Shown: piece by piece, positions 52,693 to 63,998 of the stretch
Layout of the letters: each line of letters starts with the position of its first letter
How positions within the stretch are numbered: the stretch's first letter is position 1
Source: Sipunculus nudus
Taxonomy: Eukaryota > Annelida > Sipuncula > Golfingiida > Sipunculidae
Reading direction: 5' to 3'
Assembly: GCA_026874595.1 (NCBI GenBank)
Contig: CM049314.1
Coordinates: forward strand, 71,626,300 to 71,690,299
Length of the DNA: 64,000 nucleotides
Notes under the pieces: generated by a model
The model's database searches: none
Told to the model about the DNA's origin: nothing
The model's input: only the letters and a program-made list of their open reading frames with translations
Position numbers and translations under genes: made by a program

Positions 52693-53779
52693 TCATTGAA
52701 CGTAAGTAAATCCCCTTTGTTTTATGTGTAGACATGTATTAAATGCACAAAGAATGTATGTAGAATATATGATACAGACAGCCTTCTTCTCACATAAAGG
52801 ATTTTGCAGAACGTCAGATTTTAGATCTAACCACTTGAAATCACCCATGTTAATACACATGGCGTCATCACCAGGAAAATTGTTAGGTTGAAATAAAGCC
52901 CAGTTATCATAGGAAACCTCCTGGCCGGTTGCTTCCCAGAACCAGGTTTGTTGATTCCTAGATCCTGACGTCCAGTAACCACGGTAAAGTTTAGATCGAA
53001 ACTTATCTTCAACAGGATCTGCAAAAAAAAAGCTGCATCAAGGTTCGCAAAAGAGAATGAAACATCTAATTAAATATGTAGTTTCCTACGGTAACTTCTA
53101 CGCCAGGTTATGTAAAATATAGTTTTTCGATAATATAATAGTGGCAGGATATAATAAGGTTATATAATAAGGTTCAATACATCACAGTGAAAGTGCTCTA
53201 CCGTACAGGGGAGCTTATTCAGTGTACCTGAGAAGTTGGCCGGCTGGTAAGCTGAACTCACGAAACAGTACTGAAGTACATTATGAAACCAAGCTAACTA
53301 TACATATAGTATAATATTATTAATGCTCCCCTGTAGGCAGAGCACTTTCACTGTGATGTATTGAAAATTAATGTATTATATTGATTACCAAGCTCCTACC
53401 TTTGTTGTGCACTCTTCACATCATCATGGATTCAGTTGGTTTGTCTTGTTTTACAAAAAAATCCCTATGCCACGAAAGAAAGACAACATAAAGCGCCCAA
53501 TAGTACCATAAACCCAAGCATAAACCAGCTAGCTTAAACGAACTAAATTCACACATGATCATTTCAGTGTCAAACCAACTGGATCGATGATGTTATGAAG
53601 AGTGCTCAGCAAAGGTAGGTTTTTGGTAATCAATACATTAAGGTTTTACATCTCAGTAAAAGAGCTCTACCGTACAGGGGAAGATATTCAGTGTACCTGC
53701 AGAGATGTCGGCTGGAAAGCTGAACTCAAGAAACAGTACTGCAGATCATTATGATATCAAGCTAACTATTCACATAGTA

Positions 53780-53846
<67 letters not shown>

Positions 53847-55451
53847 GAATCCTGACACTTAGTTACAAAAAAAGCTTTAGTTGTATATCCGGAGGATTTG
53901 CCGCCGAATTGACTAGGTAAACTATGTTCTATATATGGATTAAATTCATGGTGCAAGAAAGTCTTCTCTACTTGGATGAACAGAATAAAAGGCATATACC
54001 ATCATTGTCCCACATATTCAGTGCAACCACCATGGTAAATATTAATTATTTTCCTACTAAAGATTCTACCAACCGTTTGCTTCCATTTTTGGGTCATCAA
54101 CCATAATTTCTTCTAGGTGCGACATCTCTTCTTGCGACTGGATACTCACTAAATCTCCGCCAGACCCCAAACATACATCTCTGGCTTCCCTACGTGTCAT
54201 TGCTTGTCCAGGGTAGAATTTATAACAAACAACCCCATCGATGTGACTAAGGATAGACTCAGGTGACGGGAAAAACATATAGCTGTAGCCAGGTTGACAT
54301 GTTGGTCCTAAAAAACAGATCATGAGGAGAAGCGTTAGGGTGCTGCTTTCTCTGTCTGGATGCCTATAGGAAGGAAGACCAATCAGAACTAATTTACTGC
54401 AAGATATGCCCGTCCAGCTGTACACAGAAAATCACAGCTTTTGGTGCAATTGACCAGTTTTTGCCTTTCCTTTATCTAGGGAATGACCTACAATGACATC
54501 ATTTATTTGGAGAAAAATCTTTAATGATCTCATGTTTCTGGAGACTATCAACCCAAATGCCAAATTACCTTTCATTATACACATTCAATGGCAGCAAGGT
54601 GGACCTACATGCGTACGGCAACCGATAAGTGAAAACACACTGAATGTAGCCGTATCCTGTCCCTATTACTGTCCGAATAAGAGCTCCGAACGCCTAAGTG
54701 ATAAATGCTCTGCACTGGCAATTTAATCATGCATAATAAAGCGTCAGACTGAATATCGACGAACAGAAATATTTATTTTTTAGATATGTTTTACTATATT
54801 TCAAATATATTTTGTTACTTAATCTTATTTGTGCCAAACCACTATATTTCAATTAGATTTTTCCATTAAATAAGGCAGCAATGGTTCCTGATTAATCTGA
54901 CATTTTATAATGCGACAGAATATTCTTACTGCATCTAGAGTAGGGCACGAGTTGGTGTGTTTTACGAAAATTTCCGACGGTATTGTCTGTTGCATGTATC
55001 ATTTCGACGACATGTGACAAATCAGGCAACCGAGAACCATCACAAACTTCAAATATCCTTTCTCTCGAGTGCATTTTGTTTGTTTCCCGACTGATGTGGT
55101 TAGCTTCGTTCGAACAAACTCTGATGAACCCTGCATCTTCTGCATCAATATTTTAGGAAATGCAAATGAAATATAAAGCGAGAAACACCGATCTACTTTC
55201 CTTATATAAAAACATGGGTATATGTGTGTAACACACGAAATATATTCATATAATATATGTAGAAAAACATAAAGGTGCGTGCGCACGAAAGGTAAGAGAA
55301 TTATTCCCCTGGGACTCGCTCACATCCGGGAACTTCAATTCCATCATTCCTTTATCTTACATATATTTTTAAATACAAAATTGAGGCGGAATAGCTAAAA
55401 TTTTATGATTTTACCTGTTAGGAAAAATAACACCAGCACGGTCACTTTCAT
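52693..55451 (-). CDS. Secreted single-domain C-type lectin, intact, three coding exons
   Basis: Coding exons on the minus strand are 55451-55415 (37 nt), 54307-54074 (234 nt) and 53018-52693 (326 nt). They total 597 nt, 198 residues and a stop, with phase-1 introns. Residues 1-13 (MKVTVLVLFFLTG) form a signal peptide. Exon 2 holds Cys16, Cys40, VCYKFYP, Cys58 and LVSIQSQEEMSHL. Exon 3 holds GYWTS, WFWEATGQ, YDNW, a QPN motif at 134-136, MCINMG with Cys145, WLD at 153-155 and PLCEKK with Cys166. It then has a tail with three more cysteines to residue 198. In this family EPN or QPD plus WND bind Ca2+ and sugar; QPN and WLD are close variants. The Cys that usually pairs with Cys145 is not at its normal place. 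An in-frame ATG lies 12 codons upstream (55487-55485); I chose the lower one because the signal peptide starts there. It is probably a secreted immune or mucosal lectin. Confidence 0.85.
53179..53790. repeat. Compound inverted/direct repeat in lectin intron
   Basis: The block near 53171-53215 (CACAGTGAAAGTGCTCTACC) returns inverted at about 53330-53365, with a loop of some 120 bp. A second inverted pair joins about 53370-53435 with 53585-53640, around AAAGGTAG and GGTAATCAAT words. The first arm and loop then repeat directly at about 53655-53785, including GCTCTACCGTACAGGGGA and AAGCTGAACTCA. The whole lies in the intron between exons 2 and 3 of the lectin. It looks like a foldback element or nested MITEs. 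Confidence 0.7.
53787..53844. repeat. (AT)n microsatellite
   Basis: Pure AT run of about 29 repeats directly at the end of the compound repeat, within the lectin intron. Confidence 0.97.
54592..54726 (+). other. Short Cys-rich open segment antisense in lectin intron
   Basis: A plus-strand frame stays open to TAA (54724-54726). It reads GPTCVRQPISENT, then SCPYYCPNKSS, then DKCSALAI, with four cysteines in about 40 residues. It could be an exon of a small secreted peptide gene on the other strand. No signal-peptide exon or clear acceptor was found and the family is not recognised. Confidence 0.2.
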
Positions 55452-57921
55452 ATTGGTAGATATACCGTGTTTGAAAGTTGTGCCCATCTCCAATCGTCGG
55501 TCTGGAAGTGTAATTAAAAAATACAATGAATTTATAACAATAGTTGCATTTTACTTACTGTAATATGTTAAAATAAGGAGCTGGGGTGGGGTTTAAATGT
55601 TTTAGTGTAAATATTGATCATGAAGTTGTCTAGAACGAATTTAAATTTAAATTTGCGACAAAAAAACTGACCCCGGTAAATGCTCCTGTCATTTATTTAA
55701 ATTGTGGATTACGTAGAGCGCAGTGATCATTTTTAGCGGACTTTATACAACTGCATTTAGTTCTTTTATATCATTACGTTTATGTGAATCAATTGGAGGA
55801 ATACTGTGATATCCGTAATACAAGCACTGTAAAGCATTGATTCCGGTGCCCTTTCTTTGAACACATTGGTAAGGTATATTTACATCAGACTTGCTAATCA
55901 GTTTTTGTATCACCTCATTTTAACCTATCAAATGGTACTTATGCACTTTTGATCATAAGTAGTTTTTATTACTTTTGTCTTCAACTAGATGTCAAACACG
56001 GTCTGAAGGTGTGATATAACAATACAATACATTTATATGCACGGTAGCTTTGCTTACGGTAACATATTAAAATATATATATTAGATATAGAAAGGGGATG
56101 GGGTTTCAATTTTCTTAATGCTTAAAAAAATTACGTATAGAGGTGTTTCGTTCGCAGTGGTATGTTCAGACAAATATGATCACTGCGTCCCTTCGTTTTG
56201 TCATTTATAACCTCGACAGGCTTAGAAAGGTGTTATACATCAACCTTGGTTTGTTGTCTATCAGCCGATTTATGCGACACATACTGAACATAATAGTTTA
56301 AAATGTTATGGAGGATAAAAATAACATCCAAGAAAAATATCATTTAGTGGTGGAGGTGTATTATTCAGCATATTTATTATCATTAAAATACTATCCCACT
56401 GTGAGATAAGGCTATTTCATAAGAAGCCTAATCATAGGTGTTACTTGATAGTATTTTCTGGAGGTAACATTTGACAGGGGTTTTAAACAGTGACAGCCGT
56501 GTAAACATGACAGCATTGCGACTTCTATTAGGGTTTAGTGTCTCCGACAACTTCCTTCGTTTGCGTTGTTTAACTTAAACGAACACTTACTTATTTTCCA
56601 CATTTGTAAATAAATATACGTGGAAAAATTTACTGCATACAAATAAATGTGTATTGTTATCACCAAGCATCATGAATATAATTATTAAATTTGCAATGCC
56701 AAAACTTAAAGTTGGTTTATTCAGCATGTCGTGTTAACTACGATGATATGTTTATTTAAATTCTTAAGAGCGACGAACTTAATTAACCAATCAACCGTTC
56801 AAATTTTTTTTCAATGACAAAGTATCTAACTTAGAAGACCACAACCGAATAAGACTTACGAATCTTTCTCTCAGACAATATCTTAAACTTGTTTGAGGCA
56901 AAAGTATAATTGTTAATTGTTTTTATTGAAATTAATGAAGCTAACAATTAGCTGTTAATATGCAGTAATTATTTTGGGTTTTTGATCGGCACCAAGTGAA
57001 CAAAATTCCTTTTAGTAAACGAACAAAAGTGTTTACTAAGTGGATCAAACATTGATCTTGTCAAGGCATTAATATTCATTCTCAAATGCACATTAATTTC
57101 AGACAAGTAATGGTTCGAATCTGCTGTATGATATGCGAATATACTTTTCGATCTGACAGGTCCAAACAACAATACCATTAACTCTAATGATTTTTCATTA
57201 GCTAAAAGGGCAAAACGCCAATTCATACCATGGTGATTGGCTTCGCTGCAAGCTATGTCTACTTGTTAACATTTTCCCCATTACCATGCACGTCATGTTA
57301 TTTATTTTTCCTTACACTTTTAATGGTGGATCATTGTGGCGACCCGTATCAGCTGGTACATGTTTGAAATAAGAAATAAAACATAATAATACAACGTCCA
57401 CAATATCTAAAAAATGAATGATTTAGTCGTATAGCATGTCTGCATTATCTGATTAAACAAATGTCGTGTTTTATTGATAAAAAATGTATCATTTCCTTTG
57501 TGGTGGCAATATAAGCATAGCGTACTGTTTTTAATGTTAATACTTATGTTTTTAGTTATTCAACAATTTGATGTAATTATAATTTTCATTCGCTTATCTA
57601 CTGGGAAAGTTTAAACTAGTCTGGTGCGTTAAAACAGCAGATTGTGTGAATAGATAAATAGCATCTATTGTGCTCGTGATTTTGCCAAAGGGCGGGCTTC
57701 CGCTGGACCGGATGATTTGAGTTAATAATCAGCTTAATGATATATGTATATGAAACCATGACAAGATGATTACAGGTCAATATCGTTTCAGTATAGAGTT
57801 AAATATAAAGACCTATTCCATGACACTAGCGACACCTGTAGGCGGCAATTGGCGCTTAGTGTTTTGGCCGATTATATCGGCAAATGAGAATATTTTGTAA
57901 TATATAAGATGATTTTAAATA

Positions 57922-58095
57922 CAGTGAAACCACAAATTTAACCAACGGGATCTCGAAAATGTGGTAGCCTTTTTGAGGTTGTCGTCTAAGCGAGGTCTGA
58001 TAGAAAGAGAGAGAGAAAAAAACAGAGACCGTGAAAAATGGTCGTTATTTTGAGATGGTCGTTTCACTGAGATCTTCATAGATTAGGTTTTACTG
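57922..58095. mobile_element. Pogo/Tc1-like MITE
   Basis: CAGTGAAACC at the left and GGTTTTACTG at the right are inverted repeats matching at 9 of 10 bases. They are flanked on both sides by TA, the expected target duplication. The element is 174 bp. Internal words such as GGTCGTTATTTTGAG and GGTCGTTTCACTGAG are typical of the non-autonomous pogo-like elements common in invertebrates. It cannot code for a transposase. Confidence 0.7.
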
Positions 58096-58599
58096 TAGCA
58101 AACATATTTGTTCCTGCTGGAGTTTATGGTATGAATTTAGTTAACCAAACCTGTGATGCTTGCCTATTTGACCCTTACACTTCAAACGAATATTATTTCT
58201 CAGCGCGCATGCTCGTGGAAAAGATCTGTTAGTATACGTTCGGAAATAATGTGAGTCAACAACACATCCATGCAAATCAGAGAAAAGCATTCTCTCTAAA
58301 ACTTCTATTTACACAAAGTCCCCGTTTCCTAATATTAAATCCCAAGATAAGACTATTTCCGGTTCCCTCCTAGGACTATCTATTTCCAATACCGAACAAA
58401 CCTAATTTTATTTTCTCAAAATCCTTTTCTTCAAACATGTACTTGAGAGTCAGTTAAGGATGGATTCTGTTCAGTTTATTAGCGTGCATGTTCCATGTAC
58501 GTACTGTGTTTTTATTATGCTTCATATTCCGTTTAAATGTATTCTGTTATATATCTTAGAACTTGTGCTTAGCCTGTATTGTATGTTTTTACTTTGTTG

Positions 58600-59100
58600 T
58601 AAAATGATGGTAGGAATAAAACCTTTAAAATTCTGAATAATCTCCATGTGTGGTCCTCAGTCATCCTTGTGAGGATGCTGATCATGTGACTACTGATCAT
58701 GTGACTGTTGATCAACACGATTCGGGGCACCCTTAATGTAGTTACCCAGACAACCGGTTCTTCTGTGCTATAGTTTGTGGTCCGCCGTCCCATAACGTCC
58801 CTTCTCGACGTTTCTTCGACGTTGCCTCTCTCAGCTTCTTCAACGTTTTCCACATGTTCAGCCGACTTACTACTAGGGCCCACTCCGTTTCATCCACATC
58901 TCCAAGACGACCCCTGCGACCTCAATGCGGGTTAGCTTTAATTCAGGCCTTACCACCCATAACTGGCCCAGGATTTCCCCGCTGTCCCTCAGATCCGGAC
59001 AACCCGTCACACTCCTTGACGACCTGTGCCTGACGGTCTTAACACTTGGCCGTTCTAGTCCGACCTAGGGTGAAAAACACTTTCAGGAAGAAAGTAAACA
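58600..59100. other. GC-richer block of unclear origin
   Basis: Composition shifts sharply from the AT-rich surroundings. A minus-strand frame (58883-58569) is Glu/Arg-rich at its start. A TGATCATGTGACT word is directly repeated near 58678-58707. An AATAAAACC word lies at about 58616 on the plus strand. It may be a remnant of an LTR element or another transposon, but no LTR pair or polymerase motif was seen. Confidence 0.3.
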
Positions 59101-59741
59101 AAGACACATACGTTTTTGGGCCATGCGATTTTAATAGTACGAACACCTCTATGGGCTAACCCCTATTACACCAGCCGGGAAACAAACGATACCCGTGGCA
59201 TGAAGTCCGTGTAAACCTTCGTAAAAAAATTACGAACTTAAAATTATTTTATCTGGCGCCTTGCCAATACCGAAACAACGATAAACATACAGTGGCCTTT
59301 ATGCCATCTGTGGTGCGCTTTCTCTGCTACTTTGTGCCCAAATAAATTAATATTCAACTGAATTCGGTTGATCTGAAATACACCTTCACAACGCAATCAT
59401 TTATTATTAACAAAGTTTATTATAAAATATATTCAATACATGACAAACCTATATAGCCTTATAGAACCGGGCTGACCCCGAATCCTTTAACGTATCCTAT
59501 TCGCTAACCAGAACGTCCACAGTCCTTGCATCAACATCAAATTACATCCATCTTAATATTACTGTATACTGGACAATGTACAGGATCAAAATAATTTTCG
59601 GCTGATAAAAAAAAAAGAGTATATTGTGCGTGGCATGATCTACGAAACACTTTTCTTTGATTTAAAATACTTTCCCCTATACGATCTGTGGCCATATCAG
59701 CTCTAATATGGAAAAAAGTAGTAAGAAATTGTTATACTCAC

Positions 59742-59820
59742 GAGGCTGCTTCCTCAGATTACCGTACTTGAACTCTGTGTTGATTCAGGAGGCGAGGCTT
59801 CCCTCGAGCTACCTTTTATA
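59742..59820 (-). promoter_or_regulatory. TATA promoter and noncoding first exon of the minus-strand lectin
   Basis: Minus strand: GGGTATAAAAGGTAGC (TATA box at about 59820-59814). An expected start lies about 30 bases on, near 59785-59792. A short leader follows, ending at GCAGCCTC|GTGAGTATAA, a strong splice donor after 59742. An ATGCAT octamer-like word lies about 25 bases above the TATA box. The spacing is that of a core promoter with a roughly 50-nt untranslated exon. The nearest minus-strand acceptor that leads to a start codon is the one before 55501. The link to the lectin is inferred. Confidence 0.55.
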
Positions 59821-59829
59821 CCCTGTTCC

Positions 59830-60715
59830 TTACTAACCAAAATGCATATTCATAAGGGTGAGAGAATATCCGGGACTGGCTTAAAATAGGAAACCTCGTA
59901 ACGCAAAATTAACCTCAGAAATTAAAACCTTTGACCTACTACCCTTGATCAGTAATTGGGACTTAAAGACACAACGGCCGAGTAACCGATAGGCGCTCAC
60001 TCAGCCGGAGCAAAGAACAAAGCGATTCCCGGCAAGTCCAGCGAGTACAATTGTCCCGGCCACACTTTAGTAACCAAATTAATAAATAACCACTTTCAAC
60101 AAGTGTAACAAGCTGTTAAATTTGGTGAATACTTATTGATGCCATCACTTCGTTAATACGGGGATAAAACGCACCGGGGTAAGTAAATTACAAAATCTGT
60201 ACCCGGTCGTCGAATCGTGGTTGCTTTAGATATATGTGATTGTCGCGTCTTGCTGTCTTTTCACTGGTGCCCTTTCTCTTCAGTGAAAGTGTTTCCATCG
60301 CTGACACAATATACAAAATATGTCTTATTTTCACAATTGTATACTTTATAGGAATTTTCCTCTGTTACATTATATCACACACGGTACTTCTCCCTTTGAA
60401 AACGTATGGTCAGCAAACGGTGCATATTGGAGAACTGCTTTATGCAATCATGATAACCTGTTTGAAAACTGGGTTTTATATATATAAGGGTATTCTATTA
60501 CTTTCTTTCAACAACTGACACACACTGAGTATTAATTGCACTTAATCTGAACCCAGTTAGTTTGAATTCTAAACTATGTATTACACTATTGGTGAATTAA
60601 CCGGAAGGTGTATAATTACTCTTCTTTGAATTCTAGTGTCGTAAAAAGTGACGCGTCTCACATGCACACCTGATAACTTCTGAAACCTTTGTATCGTATC
60701 TTCAAGGCCAATTTC
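59830..60715. other. Upstream flank, no gene recognised
   Basis: Region upstream of the putative lectin promoter. A hydrophobic plus-strand frame (60240-60518) starts at a non-ATG codon and resembles no family I know. I do not call it a gene. Confidence 0.5.
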
Positions 60716-60719
60716 CAAA

Positions 60720-61465
60720 CATTTACCAACTCAGATGACTAACTGACGGCAGCCAGTCAGTCATGTCAATCAGTTATGTCGCATTGACAGAGAGCTGGTC
60801 GGTATATTAGTCAAAGAACCAGCCAGTTATGTAAGGGAGTCTGACAAGTTAGTTAGTCACACCTGTCAGCCGGTAGGCCAGACATTCGTATCAAACTCCA
60901 GGGTCAATCAGTCAGGCCAGTCTTGACTATGTCAGTCATTCAAGAAAACATACCAGTCAATAAGGTAGCCAATCAGTAAGACATATCAGCCAGCACAAGT
61001 ACTCAATCAGTTAGTCAGAAGGTCAGTCAGTAGGAAATGTCAGCGGGTCCATCAGTCATGCAGGAAAATTACTCAGATTGTCAGCCAGACATTTCAGTTG
61101 GTTATACAAATCAGTCTATCAGTCAGTCAGGCATGCCAGTCATAACGTCATGTCCGTTATTCATGCTATGACATATATTATCTCATGTCGACCTGTCAAG
61201 TCAGTCTCAGTATGATTCATATCAATCGTTGAGGTCAGTCATACCAGTGACTGAGACATTACGTTATTCAGACTTGTCAATCCATCACTCAATTAGCCTG
61301 TCATTCAATAAAATCACTTCAGGCAGTCATACAGTCCATCAGTCCTGTCGGTAAGTTAGTAAATCCTATGAACAGTAAATAGTGACCACTTACCCGTTCA
61401 TGCCGGAGAGTCAGCCGTCACTTAGCAGGTAATGTGAGCCAGCCAGTCAGTCAATCTTATTACTT
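60720..61465. repeat. Degenerate CAGT/TCAG tetranucleotide tract
   Basis: CAGTCAGT, GTCAGTCA, CAGCCAGT and similar words recur throughout about 750 bp. It is an old simple-sequence array blurred by substitutions and indels. Confidence 0.8.
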
Positions 61466-61507
61466 GCTATTGGTCTGCGATATTTATTACAAATGATATG
61501 TATATAT

Positions 61508-61509
<2 letters not shown>

Positions 61510-61594
<85 letters not shown>
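61510..61594. repeat. (AT)n microsatellite
   Basis: About 42 AT repeats with a single ATAC interruption near 61544. Confidence 0.97.
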
Positions 61595-61597
<3 letters not shown>

Positions 61598-61599
61598 TC

Positions 61600-62580
61600 A
61601 CACTTGGTTTTCATATTTTTTCATAGACGTTCGCACAAGGTTTGCGCATAACTACAGGCCAATAATAAAATGTGCCTTTCACATGTGACATAACTTTTCA
61701 AAAGTGATACGATTATTTGTTCTTATTATTTATGTTCACTATTAACTTTTACATTTATTTTGCAATTTGTTGTATCTCCAGGTTTAGTGATATTTAGTGG
61801 CTTTATATGTTAATTCCACTTTATTACTTAAAAACAAAGCCAAATTCTAAATGAGAAATAAGCCTTATTATTCATGCATATAGAGAGGAGGAATGGGCAT
61901 ATTGGAATTCGGGCTCTAAAAAGCACCCATTGTACCTGCAAATCTAAATAAATGAAAACCCATATAACAGTAGAATATTCCACGTCGTCACAAATCACTC
62001 TGAACATTACTTTATCTAACGGTAATAGATACGGTGTAATAATTTACGTTCAAGTTTACATGAAATCTTAGTACATAATGTCACCACACGATTTTGTTTC
62101 GTTAAGTGTTCTGTGTTTTATATTCAATTAATATTTCCGTTTGACTGCTTTAAATTTCATACGAGTGATTTCCTGTTCTTAATGACCATCACTAGTCATT
62201 TGCTAAAGTAAAGTTTTTTTCTGGTAGAACCGGCTGATGCATTTAGGTAGCATCTTTTATATTCTATGGTTTGTTTGAATGTGCACATTCTCTTGCTAAA
62301 GCCTTGAAATATAAATGCACATTGGGCCATAGAATGTAAAATTCCATGGTTAATCTAACGATATATAAAATAATAAATATAAATATAAATATATATCTAT
62401 ATATAGCTCATTAAAATATCTGTATTTAATTGGTCAGTGTAATTTCAAAAGGACTGGGAAGCAGCCTGACGGATGAATACACTTCAAATGCACCGTGAAG
62501 CAAATTGGTTTAGGCGACGCCAGTTGCTATGTAGGAACTCCAAACGCTATTTTGAATCCTTGATTTGAAAGAAATACTTT
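61600..62580. other. AT-rich flank, nothing recognised
   Basis: No exon, RNA or mobile-element signature was seen on either strand. Confidence 0.5.
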
Positions 62581-62581
62581 T

Positions 62582-62600
62582 ACACACACACACACACACG
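62582..62600. repeat. (CA)n microsatellite
   Basis: Short ACAC run ending at the edge of the 0.2-kb direct repeat. The second repeat copy has only CACACG at this place. Confidence 0.85.
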
Positions 62601-62806
62601 TACACACCACAAACAACCACTTGCTGGTTCTTGGGAGAGATAACACAAGTCAGGGTTGACGTTTGAGCAGATTCAAGCTCCCATAAAATAATATTTAATT
62701 TCAAAATGATATGAATTTGAAAAACATACATATGCCCCCATTTAATAAACTCTTAATCTTTTAATTATTTAACAATTCCTAAGAAGGCGTGGGTCCCAAA
62801 AATACC
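62599..62806. repeat. 0.2-kb direct repeat, copy 1
   Basis: Begins at CGTACACACCACAAACAACC and runs through TTGCTGGTTCTTGGGAGAG and CATATGCCCCCATTTAATAA to AAGAAGGCGTGGGTCC. It matches 63510-63718 with few changes. It may be a dispersed element or the end of one. Confidence 0.85.
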
Positions 62807-62809
62807 ATA

Positions 62810-63505
62810 CAATATAAAAACATTTGAATTGCTGTATAACAATTAAACACATATTAACATCTTCTAAAACATGAACTCGCCTCAGCAAATAAACATATTC
62901 ACAAAGTCCAAAACATAAGATAGCATTCTTCTCGAATGGTTAAACAAACATATAAACAGACAATCATCACCTCAAATGTCACAAAGTCCAATACTAAAAA
63001 ATGGTGGTGACAAGGGGGGAGGCGGCGGGTAAATCAGTTGTTGAGAGCTTCGTATGACGAGAAAGACTGAATGCAACTTGTGTATGTCCGTATTTAAATT
63101 GGTTCTGGTGATCCGCAAATCTCACTGTGACATCACGCGAGAACGCTGGTTGTCAACTTTCGCCTGGCTCCATTATCGCTCACTCGGCGCATGTGTGTCC
63201 ACCAATCCAGACGTTTACACCTCACTCGTGGTTTACCGTAATATGCACAATTGTTCTTGAATTTGAATACCCCATGGGCTCTTAAATGTCCAGACCTATT
63301 GTAAGTAGAGCCCTATTTGTCGTGGTCTACACCTACGACAGCAAGGGTCTACAATTTAAACCACTGTAAGGCAAGTCAAATGAGTAATAACAATCAACTT
63401 AGTTGGCTAACTTGTGCAACACGTACATACACTAATAAAATAATAGCTAGTGTGGGTGTGTGTATAAAAAAGCCATAGACTACTCTGACTAAAGTTTACT
63501 CATAT
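62810..63505. other. Spacer between direct repeats
   Basis: AT-rich, with a GC-richer stretch near 63000-63240 (GGGGGGAGGCGGCGGG near 63015). A plus-strand frame at 63054-63260 was considered, but it has no recognisable domain. Confidence 0.45.
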
Positions 63506-63509
63506 CCAC

Positions 63510-63718
63510 ACGTACATAGCACAAACAACCACTTGCTGGTTCTTGGGAGAGATAATACAAGTCAGGGTTGACGTTTGAGCAGCTTTCAGCTGCCATAAAA
63601 TAATATTTAATTTCAAAATGATATGAATTTGAAAAAACATACATATGCCCCCATTTAATAAATTCTTAATCTTTTAATTATTTAACAATTCCCAAGAAGG
63701 TGGGGGTCCAAAAATGCC
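63510..63718. repeat. 0.2-kb direct repeat, copy 2
   Basis: Second copy of the repeat at 62599-62806, same orientation, start-to-start distance about 911 bp. It ends about 60 bp before the tyrosine-recombinase relic and may be terminal sequence of that element. Confidence 0.85.
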
Positions 63719-63779
63719 ACTGCCACAGAGTGGCTCCCCACCCAAGGCAGAGGTTTGTGGTGTTTTCTAAGTGCAATAA

Positions 63780-63998
63780 TTATGAAATAGAATGTAGGCG
63801 AATATATTTTTGGAATGCCTCAAAATTCCATCTACCTAACGCCCTTATTTGAGCGTCACTCAATCCAGCTGCGGCAGCTTCTGTTGCTGCCCCAATACAG
63901 AAATGTGATCTTTGAAATGTTTTGGATCTAACCTTACAAAAGATAGGTCCTTGGCCAATTGTGTTTCCACTTGTTTCCTGGACAGAATTAGGGTGTTC
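63780..63998 (-). pseudogene. Tyrosine recombinase (DIRS/Crypton-type) C-terminal relic, cut by window end
   Basis: The minus-strand frame is open from the window edge to TAA at 63782-63780. It contains GPIFC, SHFCIGAAT, GLSDAQIRALGRW and FQKYIR, the C-terminal signature of eukaryotic tyrosine recombinases carried by DIRS-like or Crypton-like elements. These enzymes normally have HSFRIGAAT, where His and Arg form the HxxR catalytic box, followed by the Trp of GRW and the nucleophilic Tyr of YIR. Here the Tyr and GRW are kept, but the box reads HFC: one residue is lost and the Arg position is Cys. An inactive relic is likely. The N-terminal part lies beyond the window. Confidence 0.75.

Larger units (their letters stand above)
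55415..59741 (-). other. Start-codon exon and long first intron of the minus-strand lectin
   Basis: The exon bearing the start codon seems to begin at 55501, right after an ACACTTCCAG acceptor. The 4.2-kb stretch 55502-59741 would be the first intron, joining to the noncoding exon at 59742. Inside I see a weak direct duplication (about 55530-55600 and 56025-56110, sharing TTAAAATA and GGGGTTT words), a pogo-like MITE, and a GC-richer block near 58.6-59.1 kb. No further gene was recognised. Confidence 0.5.

Noticed and set aside
60240-60518. Hydrophobic 92-residue plus-strand frame
   Set aside because: Starts at a non-ATG codon, has no recognisable family and no promoter or splice evidence.
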